Source: Cohnella lupini (GTDB taxonomy: Bacteria > Bacillota > Bacilli > Paenibacillales > Paenibacillaceae). Taken from it: a DNA stretch of 64,000 nt. The translations under genes and the position numbers were made by a program. Below the pieces are notes generated by a model. The model made no database searches and had not been told where the DNA came from. It saw only the letters and a list, made by a program, of their open reading frames with translations. This document shows positions 1 through 8,397 of the stretch, in pieces (position 1 is the stretch's first letter; every line of letters starts with the position of its first letter). The stretch lies in contig NZ_QRDY01000020.1 of assembly GCF_003386205.1 (NCBI RefSeq), positions 35,944 to 99,943 of the forward strand, in the 5' to 3' direction.

Positions 1-1853
1 TCGAGGCATCGATACCTTATTACGATGATACTCAGACTCTCTTGGGTTACGCGACGCAAGAGATTAGCTTGGATAGCATTCAGCAGTTGGTTTCGAGCAT
101 TTCCGTGGGAACGAACGGCTCCGCGTTCATGATCGATAAGAACGGGTTGATTCTGTCGAGCAAGGATTACGCGAAGATTATGAAGGACAAGCTGACCGAA
201 GACGAGAACCCTTCTCTTGCCGGCTTGGCCGGACGTATGATCGGCGCCTCGGAGGTTTCGGAGACAAGCGCTGCGGGAGAAGACGTCTTGACGGAAGAGA
301 CGTCCACGGAGTCGGAGGAGAGCGAGTCGGAAGAGGTCTCCGCTGAAGATGGCGAGTCCCTTCCCGGCGAAGACGAGGCGATCGAGGAAGACGTCAGCGA
401 TACCGAGATGGATCTGGGCGATCTGGGCTTGGAGATCGACATGGGGTCGGAGGAAGTAGACGCGGAGGATAGCGAAGCGGTAGATTCCGAAACCGGAAAT
501 CCCGAAGCGGAGGTTCCGTTCGTCGAGCCGATGCCCGAAGTGTCGGAGGTAGAAGGCGGGGATGCTTACGATAAATCGGGGAGGCCGATGAGCGTTTATT
601 ATGCCTCGGTTCCCGGCACGGGATGGCTGCTGGCTCTGTCCGTTCCGGAGAGCGAATTGTACGGTCCGTTGTTCAAGCTTTTCGAACCGATGATCTCCAT
701 CATCGTCGTCTCTTGTTTTATCGTCGTGCTGCTTGCGCAGCTCTATAGCCGTTATATTCTTAAGAACGTAAAGGATATTAACCGAATAGCCGTTGCGATG
801 GCGGAAGGAGATTTCACGAAGCGCGCGCAGATGCGCTCGGGAAACGAGCTTCAAATACTAGGCGACAGCTTCAACAGGACTTTGGACGGCTTGTGCGAAG
901 CGATGGACGGCTTATCCCGATCATCGATCGACATGGCCGAACAGGCGAATCAAATGAAGAGCGGGGCGGAAGAAACGACTCGGGCGGCGGAAGAGATCGC
1001 GAATTCCATTCAGCAGGTGTCTGCCGGAGCCGAGTCCGAAGCCAGAATCGTTCTGGGTTTCAAGGATGTCGCTCAAGACGTGCTGGCTAGGGTTAAGCAA
1101 ATCAACGCAAGCACGCAGCGCATGACGGAGCTGGCATCCAAAGCCGGGAAGGTTTCGAAAGGCGGAAATCAATCGTTGACGCATGTTATCCGACAGATGG
1201 ACGAAATTCATCATTCGGTGCAAGCCTCGTCCGAACACGTGCTGAAGCTGAAGCAGCATTCCAACGCCATCGACGAGAGCGTCGCGTTGATCACCTCCAT
1301 CGCCTCCCAGACGAGTCTCCTGTCGCTGAACGCGGCGATAGAGGCGGCCAGGGCAGGAGAAACGGGCAGAGGCTTTTCCGTCGTGTCGATGGAAATCCGC
1401 AAGCTGGCAGACCAATCCTCGGTCGCGGCGGGAGAGATCGGCACGTTATTGGCCGAAATCCAGCGATCGATCGCGAACGCGGCGCAAGCCATGGAATTAG
1501 GAACCGGCGCGGCCGAAGCGGGGATAGAATTGGCCCGGGAAGCGGAGAAGTCGTTCGGGGAGATCGGCAGCAGCATCGAGAAGGTAACGCAGCAAGCGGA
1601 AGGCGTATACGGTTCGGTCAAGCAGATCGAAGAGGGTGCTATGGGCATGACGGCTTCCGTGAAGGAAATGCTGCAGCTCGCGTCCAAGAACGCGAACGAT
1701 GCGAGTACGATCGCGGCGGCCGCGCAGCAGCAGAACGCATCCATGCAACAGGTCGAGGCGGCGGCGTCCGTTCTTGCCGAATTATCCGATGACCTGAAGC
1801 TGAAAGTTCAGCCTTTTCGAAAGTCAATCGCAGCCAGAAAAATATCGAGTTAG
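1..1853 (+). CDS. Methyl-accepting chemotaxis protein, 5' end outside window
   Basis: Membrane chemoreceptor that would signal to CheA/CheW at the flagellar motor. The reading frame is open from base 3, so the true start lies upstream; residue numbers here count from the TTG at 42. Visible parts in order: the end of an extracellular Cache-type sensor (GSAFMIDKNGLILSS, later a WLLALSVPESELYGP strand before the membrane), one membrane helix at about 214-236, a HAMP linker at about 237-290, and a long coiled-coil signalling domain whose hairpin tip carries the canonical SQTSLLSLNAAIEAARAGE segment. The sensor is interrupted by an acidic Ser/Glu/Asp-rich stretch of about 100 residues (70-173), unusual for this fold. 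A terminator follows, so this ends its transcript. Family assignment is secure; the ligand is unknown. Confidence 0.95.
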   Translation, partial: EASIPYYDDTQTLLGYATQEISLDSIQQLVSSISVGTNGSAFMIDKNGLILSSKDYAKIMKDKLTEDENPSLAGLAGRMIGASEVSETSAAGEDVLTEETSTESEESESEEVSAEDGESLPGEDEAIEEDVSDTEMDLGDLGLEIDMGSEEVDAEDSEAVDSETGNPEAEVPFVEPMPEVSEVEGGDAYDKSGRPMSVYYASVPGTGWLLALSVPESELYGPLFKLFEPMISIIVVSCFIVVLLAQLYSRYILKNVKDINRIAVAMAEGDFTKRAQMRSGNELQILGDSFNRTLDGLCEAMDGLSRSSIDMAEQANQMKSGAEETTRAAEEIANSIQQVSAGAESEARIVLGFKDVAQDVLARVKQINASTQRMTELASKAGKVSKGGNQSLTHVIRQMDEIHHSVQASSEHVLKLKQHSNAIDESVALITSIASQTSLLSLNAAIEAARAGETGRGFSVVSMEIRKLADQSSVAAGEIGTLLAEIQRSIANAAQAMELGTGAAEAGIELAREAEKSFGEIGSSIEKVTQQAEGVYGSVKQIEEGAMGMTASVKEMLQLASKNANDASTIAAAAQQQNASMQQVEAAASVLAELSDDLKLKVQPFRKSIAARKISS

Positions 1854-1892
1854 CGCGACGCTAACCTACAACATATCGCCTAACGAAATAAA

Positions 1893-1932
1893 CCCACCTC
1901 TCTTGGCCAAGCGGCGCGGGGAGGTGGTTTTT
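1893..1932 (+). terminator. Intrinsic terminator after the chemoreceptor
   Basis: Inverted repeat CCACCTC / GAGGTGG (1894-1900 and 1921-1927) followed by TTTTT. Confidence 0.85.
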
Positions 1933-2012
1933 GCTTAAGAAGTCCTTGGAGTAACTCTTATGTTAATATAGCCAGATAAGAAGAAGTAGAGATAAAAGGA
2001 GCGCGGGTAAAG

Positions 2013-2894
2013 ATGACCGAAGCCGAACTGACGAAATCGCAAGGAGAACAAACGGAGTATCGTCCGGGACAAACGATCTTCCAAGAGGGAGATGCCGGGA
2101 GTCATATGTACGTGTTGTTGGAGGGCAGCGTCGAGGTTTACGTCCAATCGGCAGGCGTGCGCATTCCGGTCGCCAAGTTCGCGCCGGGCGATTTCTTCGG
2201 GGAAATGTCATTGCTTGAGGGTTTGCCGAGGAGCGGCACGGCTGTAGCCGCGGAAAGATGTCTGCTCGCTTCGTTGGACGAGGAGTCGTTCCGCAAGCGG
2301 ATGGCCGAGGACACCGCTTTCGCTTGGCGAGTGATGAAAGCATTGTCGTCGCGGATTCGCAATCACAACAGGGAGCTCATTCTGAAGATCGGAGGCGACC
2401 TGCAGGAGGTTTCGGCGCAATTGGACGATAACGCGCGCGAAATTCACCAAGGCATCGAGGATATCGCTTCCTCCGCCAATGAAATCGAATCGAACGAGAA
2501 AAGATTGGCCGGGCAGGTAAAGGACGTCCAAACGTTATCGGAACGAATCGTTTCCACGCTCGGCTTCCTGCAGCAAGTCGCCCGGCAAACGCAAATTCTC
2601 GGGCTAAACGCCGGCATAGAGGCTTCCAGAAGCGGCGAGTTCGGTCGAGGTTTCCTGATTATAGCCGAGGAAATCCGCAAGCTGTCGGTACAATCCAGAG
2701 AAAACGCGGAGCAAATCGCGTTGCTGACCGAGCAAATCGGCTCCAAAATCAGCAGTGTCGCGGCTGCCTCGGAAGACAGCTCGCGAAGAAGCAACGAACA
2801 AGCGGTCGCCACGAATCAGATGGTCGTATCCATCGGCAAAGTAGCGCAATTAGCGGATCGGCTGGCCGGGCTCTCCCGTTCGTTGGAGAGCTAA
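2013..2894 (+). CDS. Soluble cyclic-nucleotide-binding domain / MCP signalling domain fusion
   Basis: Predicted 293-residue protein with an N-terminal cNMP-binding (CAP_ED) beta-roll at about 14-125 (GQTIFQEGDAGSHMYVLLEGSVEVY, GDFFGEMSLLEGLPRSGTAVA) joined to a short MCP signalling hairpin at about 130-290 whose tip reads RQTQILGLNAGIEASRSGE. There is no signal peptide, membrane helix or HAMP, so it should be cytoplasmic. The phosphate-binding-cassette segment GEMSLLEGLPRSGTA keeps the FGE...R-(S/T)-A pattern, so a cyclic nucleotide or similar ligand is plausible. It could couple a soluble ligand to CheA/CheW or form mixed arrays. Start chosen from the Shine-Dalgarno AAAGGAG ahead of the ATG. 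It ends 16 bp from the convergent stress-protein gene. Confidence 0.9.
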   Translation: MTEAELTKSQGEQTEYRPGQTIFQEGDAGSHMYVLLEGSVEVYVQSAGVRIPVAKFAPGDFFGEMSLLEGLPRSGTAVAAERCLLASLDEESFRKRMAEDTAFAWRVMKALSSRIRNHNRELILKIGGDLQEVSAQLDDNAREIHQGIEDIASSANEIESNEKRLAGQVKDVQTLSERIVSTLGFLQQVARQTQILGLNAGIEASRSGEFGRGFLIIAEEIRKLSVQSRENAEQIALLTEQIGSKISSVAAASEDSSRRSNEQAVATNQMVVSIGKVAQLADRLAGLSRSLES

Positions 2895-2910
2895 CTGCCG
2901 ATCCGACCCG

Positions 2911-3342
2911 TCATTTCATAATCATTACCGGAACGCGCGAGTGAAGAATAACATTGTGGCTAACGCTCCCGAGCATGAATTCCTTCAGGGAGCTTAAGCC
3001 TCTGCTACCCATAATGATCAGATCGCAGCTATTATCGGACGTGTAGTCCACGATGGCTTCCGAGGGAGAACCCGCCAGAACGACGACGTTCGTATTCGGC
3101 ACCTCGGCCGTCATGCTTTTAACTTTTTCGATGATCATGTTGCCTTGCTCCTTCACCTGATCTTGATAAGCCTCGGGCTGGACGAAGGTCATATCGGAAA
3201 CGACGATCGGCTGAAGATTGATTACGTGCGCGACAGTTAGCGCCGTTGCGGGATCTAGCTTAGCGATGTCAATGGCCTTTTCCAATGCCTTAATGGACGG
3301 GTTGGACCCATCGTAGGGAACCAGAATGTGATTGAAGATCAT
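2911..3342 (-). CDS. Universal stress protein (UspA family)
   Basis: 143-residue cytoplasmic nucleotide-binding protein of the Usp fold. It opens with MIFNHILVPYDGSNPSIKAL and carries the ATP-binding signature GSRGLSSLKEFMLGSVSHNVI near the C-terminus (G-2X-G-9X-G(S/T) pattern), so it should be the ATP-binding type. A longer frame begins at a TTG at 3357, but the Shine-Dalgarno GGGAGGG lies inside that extension and places the start at the ATG ending at 3342. Convergent with the upstream cNMP/MCP gene. Stress or hypoxia induction is typical for the family but nothing in this sequence shows it. Confidence 0.93.
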   Translation of the reverse strand: MIFNHILVPYDGSNPSIKALEKAIDIAKLDPATALTVAHVINLQPIVVSDMTFVQPEAYQDQVKEQGNMIIEKVKSMTAEVPNTNVVVLAGSPSEAIVDYTSDNSCDLIIMGSRGLSSLKEFMLGSVSHNVILHSRVPVMIMK

Positions 3343-3552
3343 GTCGAACCCTCCCAATTGTGTGAATACTCTTCATTACCCATAATTGGCGATGTCAGAA
3401 ACCTTTAATGGCTTAAGCACGACTTTGTGTTTTCATTGAATCGCTTCCGTGACGGAATATGGAAATAGCTTTCCACTTTTTCCGCCTATTCACTCCGATG
3501 AGACCAAGATTACGGTAAAATAGAAGAAGAAGGATGTCGGGAGGTTATCGGT

Positions 3553-4065
3553 ATGAGGTATGGGGGAAAAAATCATCGGATCGAGATCGACGTTCCTGCG
3601 ACGCGTTTGGAGCGGGGGCTTGCCATTCTCGGTTTAATCGCATTAATAGGGTCATTCGCGTATATTTGCACGCAATGGTCAGGGTTACCCTCTACGGTTC
3701 CCATCCATTTCGACGGGAAGGGGAATCCGGACGGATGGGGCGGCAAATGGATGCTGTTCATCCTTCCGGTGGTTTCTTGGCTTCTGTACGGCGGTTTATC
3801 GAAGCTATCCCACTACCCCCACCTCTATAATTATCCGGTTCCGATCAAGGAAGAGAATGCTTTGGCCCAATATGCGCTGGTCAAAAAATATCTGGCTTGG
3901 ACGAATCTGGAGCTGGCGTTCTTATTCAGCTATATCGGTTGGGCAACGGTTCAGACGGCACGCGGAGATGCGGCCGGAATGGGGATCTGGTTTTTGCCGA
4001 CCGTTCTCGTCGTTATCTTCGGTACTTTGGCCTTGTATCTTATTCGCGCGATAAAATTGAAATGA
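3553..4065 (+). CDS. DUF1648 domain membrane protein
   Basis: 170-residue integral membrane protein. The DUF1648 motif is clear around residues 45-70 (LPSTVPIHFDGKGNPDGWGGK), followed by further hydrophobic segments near 75-92, 115-135 and 143-165. DUF1648 proteins are related to the SdpI immunity proteins of Bacillus, but the SdpI C-terminal domain is not evident here. Function unknown. Start supported by GGGAGG eight bases before the ATG. Confidence 0.85.
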   Translation: MRYGGKNHRIEIDVPATRLERGLAILGLIALIGSFAYICTQWSGLPSTVPIHFDGKGNPDGWGGKWMLFILPVVSWLLYGGLSKLSHYPHLYNYPVPIKEENALAQYALVKKYLAWTNLELAFLFSYIGWATVQTARGDAAGMGIWFLPTVLVVIFGTLALYLIRAIKLK

Positions 4066-4163
4066 GGCTTCCGCTCGACGGCGGCTCACGGAAACCGACA
4101 TCTATTTGTGTTATGATACGTAGGATCGTTTTTTGAATTTTATCGCTTAAGAGGGTTGATGAC

Positions 4164-6086
4164 ATGCATTTATTGTCCGTTGAAAATATATCGAAAAGCT
4201 ATAGCGAGAAAATCCTGTTCGAGGACGTCACGTTCGGAATCGAAACCGGGGACAAAATCGGGATCATCGGCGTTAACGGGACGGGGAAGTCCACGTTGCT
4301 GAAGGTCATCGCGGGGCTGGAATCCGCCGATTCCGGCAAAGTGTCGATCGGACGCTCGGTCGTGCTCCGGATGCTGGCGCAAGACCCTTCGTTCGCGCCG
4401 GAAGAAACAGCGTTAGAGCATGTGCTCGCAGGGGATTCTCCGCAGTTGAAAGCCGTGCGCGATTACTCGGCGATTATGGCGGAGTTGGCTTTGAATCCGG
4501 AGGAGACGAAGCTGCAAGAGCGCTTGATCGCCGCGAATCAGAGGATGGACGAGTTGGATGCGTGGCAATTGGAGAGCGAAGCCAAAACGGCGCTAACCAA
4601 GCTCGGCATCCACAACTACGACGACAAGGTATCGACGTTCTCGGGCGGGCAACGCAAGCGCGTAGCGATGGCTGCGGCGCTGTTGCAACCATCCGACGTG
4701 CTCATACTTGACGAGCCGACGAACCATATCGACAATGATTCCGTCGCATGGCTCGAAGGGATGCTGCAGAAGCGCAGAGGCGCTTTGCTGATGATAACGC
4801 ATGATCGGTACTTCTTGGACCGCGTCAGCAATCGGGTCATCGAGCTTGATCGTGGCAAGGCTTATTTCTACGAAGCGAATTACAGCCGGTTCCTGGAGCT
4901 TAAGCTGGAGCGGGAGGAACGGGAGGTCGCATCGGAAGCGAAACGCCAGAATTTACTGCGCAACGAACTGGCATGGATCCGCCGCGGCGCCCAGGCGCGT
5001 TCCACGAAGCAGAAGGCGAGAATCGATCGGTTCGAGGCACTGAAGGAGCAAGGGCCCAAAGCGAACGGCGCGAAGATGGACGTCTCGATCGCATCTTCGA
5101 GGCTGGGCAGGAAGATCATCGAGATCGAGCATCTGTCCAAGCGCTTCGGCGAACGGACGCTGATTAACGATTTGAGCTATATCGCCGTACCGGAAGACCG
5201 AGTGGGCATTGTCGGCCGCAACGGAAGCGGGAAGTCGACGTTGCTCAAGCTGATCGCGGGGAAATTAACGCCCGACGGAGGTACGGTCGAGCTGGGGACG
5301 ACGGTCAAGCTCGGTTGGTTCAGCCAAGAGCACGAAGAGATGGACGAGTCGCTTAGGGTGATGGAATATATCCGGGAAGGCGCCGATCAGGTCAAGACTT
5401 CCGATGGATCGACGATATCCGCGGGCCAGATGCTGGAGCGTTTTCTTTTCGAGCCGGCGATGCAGTGGTCCGTTATTTCCAAGCTGTCCGGAGGAGAGAA
5501 GCGTCGGTTGCAGCTGCTGCGGGTGCTAATGAACGCGCCGAACGTACTGCTGTTGGATGAACCGACGAACGATTTGGATATTGCCACGCTTACGGTGCTC
5601 GAGGATTACTTGGACGATTTTCCGGGAGTCGTCGTTACGGTTTCCCATGATCGATATTTTCTGGATCGCACCGTCGAGCGCATTCTCGCTTTCGAGGGCG
5701 AGGGGGTCGTAACTCACCACGTCGGCAATTACTCGGAATATCGCGAATTCGCCGAAAGGCAAGAGGCGCAGAAGCTTGCGGCTTCCGCACCAGCCAAGCC
5801 CGCCGCGACTTCCAAGCCGGAGAGCAAAGAGGCGCGTCCGGTTCTGAAAATGTCGTATAAGGATCAGAAGGACTTCGAGCAAATCGACGGATGGATCGAG
5901 GAAGCGGAGGAAGGCCTGAAAGCGGTGGCCGGGAAGATGGAAAGCGCAAGCAGCGATTCCGCGCTTCTGCAGGAGCTGGCTGCCGAGCAGCAAAGGCTGG
6001 AGACGAAGCTGGACGAACTGCTTGCGCGGTGGACCGAGCTTAACGAGCTAGCGGAACAGATCGAGGCCAACAAAAGCGGGAAGTGA
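4164..6086 (+). CDS. ABC-F family ATPase (Uup/YfmR-like)
   Basis: 640-residue soluble protein with two ABC ATPase domains and no membrane segments. Walker A GVNGTGKS (about 37-44) and GRNGSGKS (about 352-359); signature motifs SGGQRKRVAMA and SGGEKRRLQLL; Walker B LILDEPTNHID and LLLDEPTNDLD. Between them lies the charged linker typical of ABC-F, and the last 75 residues form a coiled coil (EEAEEGLKAV...LEELLARW-like) as in Uup and YfmR. Such proteins act on the ribosome E site, relieving stalled translation; some members give antibiotic resistance. The C-terminal coiled coil points to the Uup/YfmR subgroup rather than to a resistance protein. Followed by a strong terminator. Confidence 0.93.
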   Translation: MHLLSVENISKSYSEKILFEDVTFGIETGDKIGIIGVNGTGKSTLLKVIAGLESADSGKVSIGRSVVLRMLAQDPSFAPEETALEHVLAGDSPQLKAVRDYSAIMAELALNPEETKLQERLIAANQRMDELDAWQLESEAKTALTKLGIHNYDDKVSTFSGGQRKRVAMAAALLQPSDVLILDEPTNHIDNDSVAWLEGMLQKRRGALLMITHDRYFLDRVSNRVIELDRGKAYFYEANYSRFLELKLEREEREVASEAKRQNLLRNELAWIRRGAQARSTKQKARIDRFEALKEQGPKANGAKMDVSIASSRLGRKIIEIEHLSKRFGERTLINDLSYIAVPEDRVGIVGRNGSGKSTLLKLIAGKLTPDGGTVELGTTVKLGWFSQEHEEMDESLRVMEYIREGADQVKTSDGSTISAGQMLERFLFEPAMQWSVISKLSGGEKRRLQLLRVLMNAPNVLLLDEPTNDLDIATLTVLEDYLDDFPGVVVTVSHDRYFLDRTVERILAFEGEGVVTHHVGNYSEYREFAERQEAQKLAASAPAKPAATSKPESKEARPVLKMSYKDQKDFEQIDGWIEEAEEGLKAVAGKMESASSDSALLQELAAEQQRLETKLDELLARWTELNELAEQIEANKSGK

Positions 6087-6107
6087 CATTGGCTTCCGTG
6101 CAATAAA

Positions 6108-6142
6108 AAAGCGATGCCCTCTTCGTGAGAGCATCGCTTTTT
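6108..6142 (+). terminator. Intrinsic terminator after ABC-F gene
   Basis: GCGATGC (6111-6117) pairs with GCATCGC (6131-6137), with extra CTC/GAG pairing around a TTCG loop; A-run before and T-run after, so it may also serve the opposing small gene. Confidence 0.9.
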
Positions 6143-6155
6143 GCTGGTTTATGCT

Positions 6156-6461
6156 TTAAGTATGAAGTTGGATATATATCGATAGCCAGATTACGAACGA
6201 TAGTAGTAGCAGAGTCCTTGTGCGATTGGCGGTTAGCTTCCGCACGGAGCCGCCGAGGAACCACAACCTCTGGGCTAGCACGTTTCGATGGCATACGTAC
6301 AGGAGGATGAGATTCGACGTCAACAGTCCGATTAGTATGGGCAGACTCTCGGGCAATTCCCCCAGTAGCGGTCGCTGAATTCCGCCCAACACTCCCAAGC
6401 CCAAGCACAAATAAAGGATGCTGTATGCCGTATGGCTAAGCCGTGCTAACTGATGTCTCAT
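6156..6461 (-). CDS. Small membrane protein of unknown function
   Basis: 101 residues with about three hydrophobic segments (AYSILYLCLGLGVLGG, LPILIGLLTSNLILLYVC, LLLLSFVIWLSIYI). Not recognised as a named family. The start is supported by AAGGAG eight bases upstream of the ATG. It lies downstream of the 51-bp repeat array on the same strand and ends at the terminator shared with the ABC-F gene. The clear ribosome binding site and hydrophobic periodicity argue that it is a real gene. Confidence 0.7.
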   Translation of the reverse strand: MRHQLARLSHTAYSILYLCLGLGVLGGIQRPLLGELPESLPILIGLLTSNLILLYVCHRNVLAQRLWFLGGSVRKLTANRTRTLLLLSFVIWLSIYIQLHT

Positions 6462-6500
6462 CGCCTAATCTCCTTGAACAAGCTTTGAAATAAACGGCCC

Positions 6501-6877
6501 AAACCGGGTAATTCTCGCCATAACCGTCGAAGCGCACGGAATTACCCTCTCAAACTGGGTAATTCTCGCCGCAGCCGGCAAAACGCCCGGAGTTACCCGC
6601 CGAAACCGGGTAATTCTCGCCACAATCGACGAAACGCCCGGAAGATACCCGCCGAAACCGGGTAATTCTCGCTCCAACCGACGAAACGCCCGGAGTTACC
6701 CGCCGAAACCGGGTAATTCTCGCCGCAACCGGCAAAACGCAAGGAGTTACCCGCCGGAACCGGGTAATTCTCGCTCCAACCGACGAAACGCCCGGAGTTA
6801 CCCGCCGAAACCGGGTAATTCTCGCCGCAACCGGCAAAACGCAAGGAGATACCCGCCGAAACCGGGTAACTCCCACC
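6501..6877. repeat. Tandem array of 51-bp units, each with a stem-loop
   Basis: Copies of the segment beginning AAACCGGGTAATTCTCG start at 6501, 6552, 6603, 6655, 6706, 6757, 6808 and 6859; spacing is 51 bp except one of 52 bp. Each unit boundary forms a hairpin TTACCCG-N7-CGGGTAA (for example 6696-6716). The variable half alternates between two types (CTCCAACCGACGAAACGCCC and CGCAACCGGCAAAACGCAAG), so 6655-6756 and 6757-6858 form a duplicated 102-bp higher-order unit. The array is free of stops in several frames because of its composition, but it has no ribosome binding site and contains a 1-bp phase change, so I do not call it coding. It lies between the haem monooxygenase stop and the small membrane gene. 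Confidence 0.93.
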
Positions 6878-6921
6878 GAAGATGGAAGTAAGCAGGTTCA
6901 ACCGACGACAGCGCCATGCTG

Positions 6922-7308
6922 TTAAGCCTCCGGGAAGGTAAAAGCCACTTCATGCACGCTAAGCTTAGCGCCCAGCATGATGCCGGCGCCGGGCTTCTGC
7001 GGCTGCTCGCCCTGGCCATGGCCTTGTCCGTGGTTAGGCTGGCCCTCGGCCGCGGCTGCATCCGGTTTCGGGCGCGAATGAGAATGGGCCTGCTTGAAGG
7101 CATCGCTGTTCACCCAGCCGTCGAAGGCTTCCCGGTTCTCCCAAGTGGTGCAAACCTTCAGCTCGTCATGCTCTTCGCCGGCTTCGGTCAACAGCTCCAT
7201 GCGGATAAATCCCGGCGCGTGTTGAACGCCCTTCGGGTTTTTGAAACGTTCGACGATTTCGCCGACGTGGCCTGATTTGATTTTTATCGTATTGATCGCG
7301 ACTATCAT
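6922..7308 (-). CDS. Haem-degrading monooxygenase, IsdG/HmoA type
   Basis: 128-residue cytoplasmic ABM-fold enzyme that would open the haem ring and release iron. The IsdG catalytic triad is visible with the right spacing: Asn6 (MIVAIN), Trp65 (DGWVNSDAF) and His75 (FKQAH). Between His75 and the last beta strand (KLSVHEVAFTF) sits a Gly/Gln/His-rich insertion of about 33 residues (PNHGQGHGQGEQ), not usual for the family. The start is the ATG at 7308 behind GGGGGA; the open frame upstream lacks a ribosome site. It has its own promoter with an overlapping inverted repeat. The nearby siderophore importer suggests an iron role; whether Fur controls it is not evident. Confidence 0.88.
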   Translation of the reverse strand: MIVAINTIKIKSGHVGEIVERFKNPKGVQHAPGFIRMELLTEAGEEHDELKVCTTWENREAFDGWVNSDAFKQAHSHSRPKPDAAAAEGQPNHGQGHGQGEQPQKPGAGIMLGAKLSVHEVAFTFPEA

Positions 7309-7319
7309 CGTAATTCCCC

Positions 7320-7375
7320 CTTCGCAAGTGGTTGCACTTATACAGTGTAACAAACTTGCGAAGCAATCCGAAATC
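7320..7375 (-). promoter_or_regulatory. Promoter and operator-like inverted repeats of the haem monooxygenase
   Basis: Read on the minus strand: TTGCTT, 18 bases, then TATAAG. The -10 lies inside an imperfect palindrome GTTACACT-N5-AGTGCAAC, and a perfect 9-bp inverted repeat CTTCGCAAG / CTTGCGAAG (7320-7328 and 7355-7363) encloses it. This fits repression by a dimeric regulator, not Fur. Inference from sequence only. Confidence 0.5.
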
Positions 7376-7395
7376 GACGAAGCGCTCCCAGCGGA

Positions 7396-8379
7396 TTAGT
7401 AATCCTCCAGACTAATCCCAATGCCCGACTGCACCGCGAGACGCCAATAATACGCGGCCAAAGTCATGTCGAACGCGGCCATCCCCATCGGATTGAAGAA
7501 GACGGGCTCAGTCGAAGCCAGCAAGGACAAAGCTTCCCCGTAGACGATATCCCGTAAGCTCAACGTATCTTTTTCCGCCAAACCTGCATAGTCCCGAAGC
7601 TGTTCGATATCGGTATTCTCGCGGCATACTTCGTGCCAATTATCGACGACGATGGCTTTTACCGAGCTTACGCTCTCGGGCATGTACTCGCGCAAGGATA
7701 TATTCATTAGTAGCGAGCCGGGTAAAGGAGGCCGGTCGATATATCTCGAGGCGGAGGAGGTACAGGTGAAGAAAATGTCGCTATCCCCATACACATCCTG
7801 CCACGAACCCGCGATTTTCGTATTCTCTTTCGATGCTCCAACTAGCTTAACCGGATCGATGCCCTTAAGGTCAAACAGCTTCACGCTCTCTACTTTATCG
7901 CCGAACAAAGAATGGACCATATCCATATGCCTTCGTCCGATAGGTCCCCACCCGATCAAGCCGATCCGATATTTATGCTTGCGCTCCAACGCGAGATATC
8001 GCCCGAGCATGACCGCGCTGACGGCGGCCGTTCGCAGCTCGCTAAGCATCGCGCTATTAATGACGGCGATCGGGATCCCGGTCGAAGGGTCGTTAAGGAT
8101 GATCGTGCTATGCGCCCTGGGGATTCCGAGGTCCGTGTTCCCGGGAAAGCTGGCAATCCACTTGATGCCGCTGACGTCCGTTTTTCCTCCAACGTAGGAG
8201 AGCATGGCAATGATACGGTTCCGCGGGTTCCCGAACCGCAAATAAGGCTTGAGCGGCTGGACGACTTCCGGAGTTCCCATCAGATCCAGCGTCGATTCGA
8301 TCTCCGCAACGAGCGCGGACCAATCGATTCCCAGCTCGCGAATATGTCCGTCGTTCAAATAGATCATTTCGAAGCACAT
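7396..8379 (-). CDS. sbnB: 2,3-diaminopropionate biosynthesis protein SbnB
   Basis: 327-residue member of the ornithine cyclodeaminase/mu-crystallin family. SbnB oxidatively hydrolyses N-(2-amino-2-carboxyethyl)-L-glutamate, made by SbnA, into L-2,3-diaminopropionate and 2-oxoglutarate with NAD+. Hallmarks seen: VQPLKPYLRFG near the N-terminus, GIKWIASFPGN, the Rossmann loop IGLIGWGPIGRRH at about 140-152, and FNPMGMAAFDMTLAAYYW near the C-terminus. The ATG at 8379 aligns with the usual N-terminus; an in-frame ATG at 8367 (MIYLNDG) is better spaced from AAAGGA. It follows sbnA by 18 bp on the same strand. The classical setting is staphyloferrin B, but no siderophore synthetase is present here. 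Confidence 0.92.
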   Translation of the reverse strand: MCFEMIYLNDGHIRELGIDWSALVAEIESTLDLMGTPEVVQPLKPYLRFGNPRNRIIAMLSYVGGKTDVSGIKWIASFPGNTDLGIPRAHSTIILNDPSTGIPIAVINSAMLSELRTAAVSAVMLGRYLALERKHKYRIGLIGWGPIGRRHMDMVHSLFGDKVESVKLFDLKGIDPVKLVGASKENTKIAGSWQDVYGDSDIFFTCTSSASRYIDRPPLPGSLLMNISLREYMPESVSSVKAIVVDNWHEVCRENTDIEQLRDYAGLAEKDTLSLRDIVYGEALSLLASTEPVFFNPMGMAAFDMTLAAYYWRLAVQSGIGISLEDY

Positions 8380-8397
8380 CCTTTATCAGGTGAGGAA

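Noticed and set aside
6501..6877. CRISPR array
   Set aside because: Units are near-identical over their whole 51 bp with only two alternating spacer types; there are no unique spacers and no cas genes nearby.
6465..6901. Repeat-encoded protein on the minus strand (RITRFRRVTPG-type repeats)
   Set aside because: Several frames are open at once, the 52-bp unit shifts phase, no ribosome site precedes them, and the stem-loop conservation explains the sequence better.
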